8,450 nucleotides of DNA from positions 1 to 8,450 of the forward strand of contig JANSXJ010000148.1 of assembly GCA_024743015.1 (NCBI GenBank), in the 5' to 3' direction. The translations under genes were made by a program, and so were the position numbers. Positions within the stretch are counted from its first letter, which is position 1. Each line of letters begins with the position of its first letter. Below, in pieces: positions 4,764 to 8,450 of this stretch. The stretch is from Hyphomonas sp. (GTDB lineage: Bacteria; Pseudomonadota; Alphaproteobacteria; Caulobacterales; Hyphomonadaceae). Under the pieces are notes generated by a model that was not told the DNA's origin, made no database searches, and worked only from the letters and a program-made list of their open reading frames with translations.

Positions 4764-5517
4764 AGTCAAACTGGTCAGCGACTTGGTCAAAGACTGCATC
4801 GCGCGCCGCATGTCTGTCAGTGCGGGTGCTTGGCTTGCGTTCCGATTTCCACTTGGCTGCGTTACGGCACCATGTGCGCCAGCTTGCGGCCCAGTCTTTT
4901 GAGATTGTCCCTTTTGCAATGTGGTAATCGCGGAACTGATCGGCTTCATGGTTGATCTCCTGCGGGGTCAGACCCTTTTTGCTGGCATGGGCGTAATCGG
5001 TCGGCGTGGGTGCCCATGTCTCGGCAATGCGAGATCCACGCTTGGTGACTTTTTTGGCTTTCGGGGGTTTGCGCGTCTCGCGCGCGTCAACACCGTTAGG
5101 TGTTGGTTTAGGACGGTTAAGGACGGTTTGGGTGAACTGGGTGCATGGGTCGGGTGCATCTGGTGCATGGGTCGGGTGATCCTCCTGCACCTGTGCAAAT
5201 TTGCACCCCTCCCCCTTGTTGTGGGACATCAGGGGCAATTCAGACACAACATCTAGGTTGATTGCGTATTCGACCGTATAGCCATTGGCACACTTGCGCT
5301 TGCCTACTTCGGACAACACGCCATCGGTCACGAGACCCTTAATGCAATCGATCACGCCACGCTTGCTGGCCTCGATTTCATCGGCAATGCGCTGCTTAGA
5401 TGACCAGACTCCCGTGCCGTCATGATTGGCAACGTCAGCCATGTAAGCCAGGACGGCTTTGCGCAGCAGGGAACCTGCTTTCCGCGAATAGACAAGCGAA
5501 ACGACATGTTTGCTCAT
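4615..5517 (-). CDS. Phage replication initiator-like protein (O-type)
   Basis: The protein has 300 residues. The N-terminal region (1-90) is a winged helix-turn-helix of the type found in phage replication proteins: LLRKAVLAYMADVANHDGTG, then SSKQRIADEIEASKRGVIDC and a wing GKRKCANGYTVEYAINL. A Pro/Thr-rich linker (about 100-165) follows. Next comes a compact motif LTPQEINHEADQFRDYHIAK and KDWAASWRTWCRNAAKW (183-223), common near the C-terminus of phage replisome organisers, and a disordered tail. The ATG at 5517 follows AGGAGGA at a six-base spacing and overlaps the preceding stop as ATGA; a longer frame to 5574 only shadows that gene. The DNA encoding the linker carries direct repeats and a palindrome, as in lambda O. 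The role would be to bind the origin and recruit helicase. Confidence 0.78.
   Translation of the reverse strand: MSKHVVSLVYSRKAGSLLRKAVLAYMADVANHDGTGVWSSKQRIADEIEASKRGVIDCIKGLVTDGVLSEVGKRKCANGYTVEYAINLDVVSELPLMSHNKGEGCKFAQVQEDHPTHAPDAPDPCTQFTQTVLNRPKPTPNGVDARETRKPPKAKKVTKRGSRIAETWAPTPTDYAHASKKGLTPQEINHEADQFRDYHIAKGTISKDWAASWRTWCRNAAKWKSERKPSTRTDRHAARDAVFDQVADQFDYGADTGRAGSEHYHPHASAGSSVGGSEATLFDTDGAQLTWDGGSSERAA
5111..5206. repeat. Iteron-like repeats and palindrome inside the initiator gene, candidate replication origin
   Basis: GGTGCATGGGTCGGGTG occurs exactly twice (5140-5156 and 5162-5178), a 22-base period, with an extra GGGTGCAT at 5152-5159. GGACGGTT is repeated at 5111-5118 and 5121-5128. 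A perfect 14-base palindrome GTGCAAATTTGCAC lies at 5193-5206. All fall in the linker-coding part of the initiator (residues about 104-136), between its DNA-binding and C-terminal regions, as with the lambda origin in gene O. Use as an origin is inferred. Confidence 0.55.
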
Positions 5518-5672
5518 GCCACGTCCTCCTGGCGCTGCGGCTGGAGCCAGCGCAGCATCTCTTTGAGAGCCCATTCTGGATTGCGAGGAATGCGGAGATT
5601 GTCCGAGTTCTTCACCATGTCAGCAATTGACATTGCAGTAAGGTCTAGTTCGTCTTCGCGTCTGGAAGTCAT
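5514..5672 (-). CDS. 52-residue hypothetical protein
   Basis: This is a short soluble protein beginning MTSRREDELDLTAMSIADMV and ending in a Trp-rich amphipathic helix PEWALKEMLRWLQPQRQED. I do not recognise it. Support comes from its signals: GGAGG lies eight bases before the ATG, the ATG overlaps the stop of the DUF551-like gene as ATGA, and its stop overlaps the initiator ATG as ATGA. The initiator's own Shine-Dalgarno sequence lies inside the last codons of this gene, so its translation probably sets the expression of the initiator. Confidence 0.65.
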   Translation of the reverse strand: MTSRREDELDLTAMSIADMVKNSDNLRIPRNPEWALKEMLRWLQPQRQEDVA

Positions 5673-5938
5673 GTTGGGGCCTCCGGTAGAGGCATCCAGT
5701 GGGTGAATTTATACGGGCCTCGAAGAACAAGAGATCCGCCGCTCAAGCTACCCCGGATTTGAACACTGCCCGGCTCTACGAAGGTTTCGCGCTTTCGATT
5801 CCAGAACGGGCCAGTAACTTTTTCGCGCTTCCTGTCGGGGATCGCGACAGCATGACCCACGGTAATCGGGCACCCTATCGTTGAATAGAGTAGGACGCTG
5901 CGCCCATCAGTCGGCATTGTTTGGATGTCTCGCCACAT
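5669..5938 (-). CDS. DUF551-like protein
   Basis: The protein has 89 residues from the ATG at 5938. It has the hallmarks of the DUF551 family found in many phages: an N-terminal W-x-D-I-x-x-M-P-x-D-G-R-S-V-L-L pattern (MWRDIQTMPTDGRSVLLYST) and a C-terminal THWMPLPEAP (79-88), with beta strands between. The molecular role of the family is unknown. The ATG shares one base with the preceding stop (TGATG) and has GAGGAG in front; a GTG at 5941 is the alternative. Its place in the early operon is typical of these accessory genes. Confidence 0.75.
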   Translation of the reverse strand: MWRDIQTMPTDGRSVLLYSTIGCPITVGHAVAIPDRKREKVTGPFWNRKRETFVEPGSVQIRGSLSGGSLVLRGPYKFTHWMPLPEAPT

Positions 5939-6369
5939 CACGCAGCTCCTCTGAATTTGTAAACTTGCTGAAGCCTGCGGGTGCCCGCGAGGCGCTTCTC
6001 ACCATCAACGATGACAAGGCCTTGGGCTTCCAATGTGTTGAGACGGGCGCAGGCGGCCTGATTGACGATCCCTGCCCTCTGACAGATCTCTTCGCGGATC
6101 AGGCCTTCAGGGGCAGCCGCAAGGACGCCCAGCACGGTATAGCATTGCGGGGTGACGTCCTTATCCGACTGTCTGGCTGATTGAGAACTGGTCTCAGTGC
6201 CGTTATCAGGAGCGGGGCCGAAATCGTCTGCCTTGGGGCTTACAGGATGGCTGGCGTGATGTTCGCACACCTGATAGCGCCCTGCTCCGAACGTGATTTC
6301 CTGCGTGGCGCGAGTGTAGCGACACTCCCACGAACACATTTCACAACTGCCGAGATTTGCCCCCGTCAT
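5938..6369 (-). CDS. Cys-rich plus winged-helix putative DNA-binding protein
   Basis: The protein has 143 residues. The N-terminus has Cys9, Cys12, Cys16, Cys35, His37 and His38 (CEMCSWEC ... YQVCEHH), arranged as a small zinc ribbon. A disordered, Ser/Asp-rich linker (about 40-70) leads to a winged helix-turn-helix (72-140). That domain contains TVLGVLAAAPEGLIREEICQ, the recognition helix region VNQAACARLNTLEAQGL (102-118) and a wing ending QQVYKF, which is MarR-like or a generic wHTH. It is probably a transcription or replication regulator, since it is the second gene after the leftward promoter, where lambda-type phages keep CII-like regulators. The ATG is ten bases after GAGG, with a three-base gap from the preceding stop. 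The domain reading is good; the role is inferred. Confidence 0.7.
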   Translation of the reverse strand: MTGANLGSCEMCSWECRYTRATQEITFGAGRYQVCEHHASHPVSPKADDFGPAPDNGTETSSQSARQSDKDVTPQCYTVLGVLAAAPEGLIREEICQRAGIVNQAACARLNTLEAQGLVIVDGEKRLAGTRRLQQVYKFRGAA

Positions 6370-6371
6370 TG

Positions 6372-6581
6372 TCAGGCTGCCTCGCCTGCGGGGGCCTCTG
6401 AATGGCTTTCAATGAAGTCTAAGACGCGCCTTCGGGTCGGACCACGAAGCCACCGCCCTTCCCTTACCTGAAACACTAGATTTGGGTCACGAAGCGACTG
6501 CTCGCCGAACCGGGTTGCGGTCATTCCTGACGCGTTCAAAAAAGCGTCAATTCGCTTGATGAGGGAAATATCTGTATCCAT
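6372..6581 (-). CDS. Cro-like small DNA-binding regulator
   Basis: The protein has 69 residues from the ATG at 6581. ISLIKRIDAFLNASGMTATR, then FGEQSLRDPNLVFQVREGRW (5-44), form a helix-turn-helix-like core followed by TRRRVLDFIE. I recall similar small proteins from alphaproteobacteria, reading like 'IE.FL...GM....FG..A..DP..V..LR.GR'. It is transcribed divergently from the S24 repressor across shared operators, the position of Cro. A TTG start at 6620 would add 13 residues encoded by the operators and the -35 box, so it is rejected. No Shine-Dalgarno sequence precedes the ATG, and the predicted transcript starts only a few bases before it. Confidence 0.75.
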   Translation of the reverse strand: MDTDISLIKRIDAFLNASGMTATRFGEQSLRDPNLVFQVREGRWLRGPTRRRVLDFIESHSEAPAGEAA

Positions 6582-6585
6582 AACG

Positions 6586-6655
6586 ATAGGAACTGTATTC
6601 CTATTGATAGGATAGGTCAATTCCTATTGGTAAGTTTTTTTCCTCAATAGGAAAA
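6586..6655. promoter_or_regulatory. Repressor operator cluster, left
   Basis: Copies of TTCCTAT or its complement ATAGGAA lie at 6586-6592, 6598-6604, 6621-6627 and 6647-6653, with near copies at 6607-6613 and 6640-6646. They form a 7-5-7 inverted repeat (6586-6604), a 14-base palindrome (6599-6612) and a TTTTCCT/AGGAAAA dyad (6638-6655). The cluster covers the leftward promoter. Its last half-site, ending nine bases before the repressor ATG, is also that gene's best ribosome-binding site (AGGA). For the repressor promoter only a TTGATA (6604-6609) with a poor -10 is visible. Confidence 0.75.
6592..6620 (-). promoter_or_regulatory. Leftward early promoter
   Basis: On the minus strand TTGACC (6620-6615) is followed by exactly 17 bases and TACAGT (6597-6592; 4 of 6 consensus). 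The spacer is filled by the repressor half-sites, so bound repressor would block polymerase. The expected start, near 6585, is about four bases before the Cro-like ATG at 6581, implying an almost leaderless message. Confidence 0.68.
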
Positions 6656-6661
6656 GGGGGC

Positions 6662-7336
6662 ATGACGAATCTTCAGCTCACCCCCGCCCGCAAGCGCCTT
6701 GTGGATGCCGTAGACGCCCATCCAGATTGGGATTTAAAAAAGCTTTCAAAGGCTGCGGATCGGAATCACGCCTACCTCCAGCAATATGTTACTCGGGGAA
6801 CCCCACGAGTTTTACCGGAGGATGTGAGGATGAAGATTGCAGAATTGCTAGACCGCCCGCCCTCGGATTTTAAGGATGACGGCATCCCTGCCAGCGCGCC
6901 GCGCGTTCACAGAGGCGAGCCGGTGTTGACGGTGCCAATATACGACATTCGGGCAAGTGCGGGCGCGGGAGCATTGGTCGAGGACGGGGAGCCGACCGGC
7001 TATCAGCCCTACCGCGAACAGGAGCTGAGCCGCCTGACCCGTGCAAGCACGATGGACCTCGCAGTGATCCAGGTGGCGGGTGATTCCATGTGGGAAACCC
7101 TGCACGATGGCGACAAGGTGCTAGTGGACCGAACAGTTGCCCGGATCGTGAGGGACGGCATCTATATTCTAGCGTTCGAGGGTGAATTGCTGGTCAAGCG
7201 CTGCCAGCGCGATCTGGAAAACGGCGATGTAATCGTAAAATCTGATAACCCGGCTTACGACACATTCAGGATCACGGATGGAGACCGACTCGATGTCATC
7301 GGGCGTGTGATCTGGATAGGCCGGGCCCTAGGGTGA
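6662..7336 (+). CDS. LexA/CI-type phage repressor (S24 peptidase fold)
   Basis: The protein has 224 residues. The N-terminal DNA-binding domain (about 5-65) contains DLKKLSKAADRNHAYLQQYVTRG, a helix-turn-helix. A linker follows, then the S24 self-cleavage domain: a possible Ala-Gly cleavage site in RASAGAGALVEDGEP (98-111; A100-G101 or A102-G103), the nucleophile Ser142 in VAGDSMWETLHDGD, and the general-base Lys179 in GELLVKRCQR. Such repressors keep the prophage silent and inactivate themselves when RecA filaments form after DNA damage. Both catalytic residues are present, so SOS induction is expected. The gene sits between two clusters of one half-site, its likely operators, and is probably autoregulated. 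The stop shares a base with the next gene's ATG (TGATG). Confidence 0.9.
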   Translation: MTNLQLTPARKRLVDAVDAHPDWDLKKLSKAADRNHAYLQQYVTRGTPRVLPEDVRMKIAELLDRPPSDFKDDGIPASAPRVHRGEPVLTVPIYDIRASAGAGALVEDGEPTGYQPYREQELSRLTRASTMDLAVIQVAGDSMWETLHDGDKVLVDRTVARIVRDGIYILAFEGELLVKRCQRDLENGDVIVKSDNPAYDTFRITDGDRLDVIGRVIWIGRALG

Positions 7337-7605
7337 TGGAGTTTATTCTCAACCCAGATTATTGGCTGATGGCCGCATTTTTCGGCTATCCCGGCGTAGC
7401 GATTGTTGTGTTTCCAATGGCCTACTGGAACAGTCGTTCTAAGCAGCTCCGTATGGATAATGTTCATGCGTACGTCTGGGGATGGCTTGCCGCTTTGGCC
7501 GACGCGCTGGTTGTTTCCGTCTTCTGGCCTGTCTGGGTTTTAGCGTTTGTTCTCGGGATGATCGGCGCTGTTTTTACCATCATATACAAGCTGCTTGCGG
7601 AATAA
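7336..7605 (+). CDS. Membrane protein co-expressed with the repressor
   Basis: The protein has 89 residues from the ATG at 7336; a GTG at 7333 is the alternative. Hydrophobic segments lie at about 10-31 (YWLMAAFFGYPGVAIVVFPM) and about 47-84 (from YVWGWLAALADALVVSVFWP onward), the second long enough for two helices, and a short basic loop NSRSKQLRMDN separates them. The TGATG overlap ties its translation to the repressor, so it should be made in the lysogen. Lysogeny-expressed phage membrane proteins often block superinfection or alter the host surface, and that is the most likely type of role. No family is recognised. Confidence 0.7.
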   Translation: MEFILNPDYWLMAAFFGYPGVAIVVFPMAYWNSRSKQLRMDNVHAYVWGWLAALADALVVSVFWPVWVLAFVLGMIGAVFTIIYKLLAE

Positions 7606-7614
7606 ATAAGAAAA

Positions 7615-7651
7615 TTCCTATTTTCCTATTGACCAGTAGGAAGTTTCCTAT
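7615..7651. promoter_or_regulatory. Repressor operator cluster, right
   Basis: TTCCTAT is found at 7615-7621, 7623-7629 and 7645-7651, with GTAGGAA at 7636-7642. They make two overlapping dyads: TTCCTA/TAGGAA across 7623-7642 and TAGGAA-GT-TTCCTA across 7637-7650. The half-site is the same as in the left cluster, and here too it fills the spacer of a promoter. Confidence 0.75.
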
Positions 7652-7657
7652 CATAGT
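7629..7657 (+). promoter_or_regulatory. Rightward early promoter
   Basis: TTGACC (7629-7634), a 17-base spacer and CATAGT (7652-7657; 4 of 6 consensus). It has the same -35 box and spacer length as the leftward promoter, with operator half-sites between the boxes. Transcription should start near 7664 and leave a short leader that contains the GAGGG ribosome-binding site of the next gene. Confidence 0.65.
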
Positions 7658-7681
7658 GTCCTCATCAACAGAGGGCACACA

Positions 7682-7954
7682 ATGTTTCTTACAAAACCCT
7701 ATTACACGACAGAAACCGCGGTTCGCGTTCGTTCAGACTTCTGGTTTGAAAGCGCAGAGAACCGTAATCTGATCTACCGCACAGCGGTAAGCATTAACGC
7801 TGATCCCGAGCATCCCCGTTCTAATCCTCTGACCATCTTCGTGATGGAAAAGGACGACTGCGGGTGTCTCGGGTTTTTTGATATTGCAACTGACACCATG
7901 ACGCCACGACTGGCGAAGCTGATGGCTGTCGAAGGCATGGCGGACGCAGCATGA
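7682..7954 (+). CDS. Hypothetical protein, first gene of the rightward early operon
   Basis: I do not recognise this 90-residue soluble protein. It is rich in beta-type sequence (AVRVRSDFWFE, YRTAVSI, LTIFVMEKDD) with a short CGCLGFF turn (61-67) holding two Cys, and ends in a helix LAKLMAVEGMADAA. The ATG lies six bases after GAGGG. It is the first gene after the repressor-controlled rightward promoter and therefore probably among the earliest proteins made on induction. The stop overlaps the next ATG as ATGA. Genes at this position in temperate phages are often recombination, anti-host or regulatory accessory genes, but nothing in the protein decides among these. Confidence 0.72.
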   Translation: MFLTKPYYTTETAVRVRSDFWFESAENRNLIYRTAVSINADPEHPRSNPLTIFVMEKDDCGCLGFFDIATDTMTPRLAKLMAVEGMADAA

Positions 7955-8145
7955 TCCTTCACGAAGTCCCGCAGCGCATCAAGGAGGCCTACGTCACCAA
8001 TTCTGAATTGGCTGAGGGCGGGCGGTCTGTGGGCCGCATGGCGGAGCTGGAAATCGCTCGCCTCCTGAATGAATGGCCGACACTGGGCCACATGACGCCA
8101 GAAGAGTTTGAGGCAATCGCGCTAGATTTGGAGTCCAAGTCATGA
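7951..8145 (+). CDS. Small hypothetical protein
   Basis: This is a 64-residue, acidic, mostly helical protein: HEVPQRIKEAYVTNSELAEG, then RMAELEIARLLNEWPTLGHM and TPEEFEAIALDLESKS. The two amphipathic helices suggest a small oligomer or a partner-binding protein. The family is not recognised. The ATG overlaps the preceding stop and its own stop overlaps the next ATG, both as ATGA, so the three rightward genes form one coupled unit. Confidence 0.68.
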   Translation: MILHEVPQRIKEAYVTNSELAEGGRSVGRMAELEIARLLNEWPTLGHMTPEEFEAIALDLESKS

Positions 8146-8450
8146 CCGTTTTCCAGATGAACATTCGCGAACTTAAGTTCAAAGAGACAAGCCTTAAGTG
8201 CCTTGAAGCTGATGCTACGTGGAACGTGCTTGGTAGCGACGAGGGTTCCTATGAAGTTTCACCGCTGAGCCGTGGCGACGATAATATCTATGCTTGGCAA
8301 GCTACATACTACACAAGCCATCAAAACGCTTACGGCCTTCCGGTAGATCCAGAATATACCGAGTACGTGACGCGATCAGGCGCAATGCTGGCCTGCCAGA
8401 AGCATAACAAAGAGCGCTGCATCGCCATGATTGAGGAGATGCTCGCATGA
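8142..8450 (+). CDS. Hypothetical protein, complete at the window edge
   Basis: The protein has 102 residues and its TGA is the last codon of the window. It starts with a strand-rich region (ELKFKETSLKCLEADATWNV), continues with an aromatic, Tyr/Trp-rich middle (SYEVSPL, IYAWQATYYTSHQNAYG) and ends in a helix AMLACQKHNKERCIAMIEEML (81-101). There are three Cys residues and no catalytic pattern. The family is not recognised. The final TGA is preceded by a CA, so an ATGA start of a following gene is likely beyond the edge, as at the other junctions of this operon. Confidence 0.68.
   Translation: MTVFQMNIRELKFKETSLKCLEADATWNVLGSDEGSYEVSPLSRGDDNIYAWQATYYTSHQNAYGLPVDPEYTEYVTRSGAMLACQKHNKERCIAMIEEMLA

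Noticed and set aside
6582..6620. TTG start for the Cro-like gene.
   Set aside because: The codons would coincide with the -35 box and operators of its own promoter.
1..8450. CRISPR array, insertion sequence, transposase or integrase.
   Set aside because: No regularly spaced repeats, terminal inverted repeats with a transposase, or recombinase motifs are visible in the window.

Overview
The window looks like the regulatory, replication and packaging-proximal part of a temperate tailed-phage genome (prophage). The host is probably an alphaproteobacterium, perhaps of the roseobacter/Rhodobacterales type. That host guess rests on general protein style and on the small Cro-like regulator, so it is weak. 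No bacterial housekeeping gene is visible.

Layout. A LexA-type (S24) repressor gene (6662-7336, +) and a membrane protein gene joined to it by a TGATG overlap form the lysogeny module. Both flanks of this module carry clusters of the same half-site, TTCCTAT/ATAGGAA, each laid over a promoter with a TTGACC -35 box and a 17-base spacer. One promoter fires leftward (minus strand) into a Cro-like gene. The other fires rightward into three small unknown genes that run to the window's right edge.

The leftward operon (6581 down to about 1997) is very tightly packed, with most starts overlapping the preceding stop as ATGA, GTGA or TGATG. In order it encodes a Cro-like regulator, a Cys-rich winged-helix protein, a DUF551-like protein, a 52-residue protein, a replication initiator-like protein, a possible helicase-loader-like protein, a DnaA domain-IV-like protein, a small helix-turn-helix protein, several tiny unknown or membrane proteins, and a full-length NusG-like protein. 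The initiator gene carries an exact 17-base direct repeat plus a 14-base perfect palindrome in the linker between its two domains. This is the arrangement expected of a lambda-O-style replication origin inside its initiator gene.

After the NusG-like gene and one membrane protein gene, a near-consensus promoter (TTGACG, 18 bases, TATATT; 1989-1960, minus) opens a leader of about 290 bases that is rich in inverted repeats and has no convincing gene. It is followed by a second run of genes on the same strand: a tiny membrane protein, a coiled-coil protein, another structured gap (1060-1244), a holin-like membrane protein, the terminase small subunit and the start of the terminase large subunit, which is cut by the window edge. 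The order antiterminator-type gene, promoter, long structured leader, lysis/packaging genes resembles the lambda Q-pR' late switch. I infer that the NusG paralogue may control late transcription through this leader. Many starts were moved inward from the longest possible ORF because a stop-start overlap, Shine-Dalgarno sequence or promoter fixed them, and three genes below 55 residues (at 1519, 3240 and 5514) were found from the same overlap logic.
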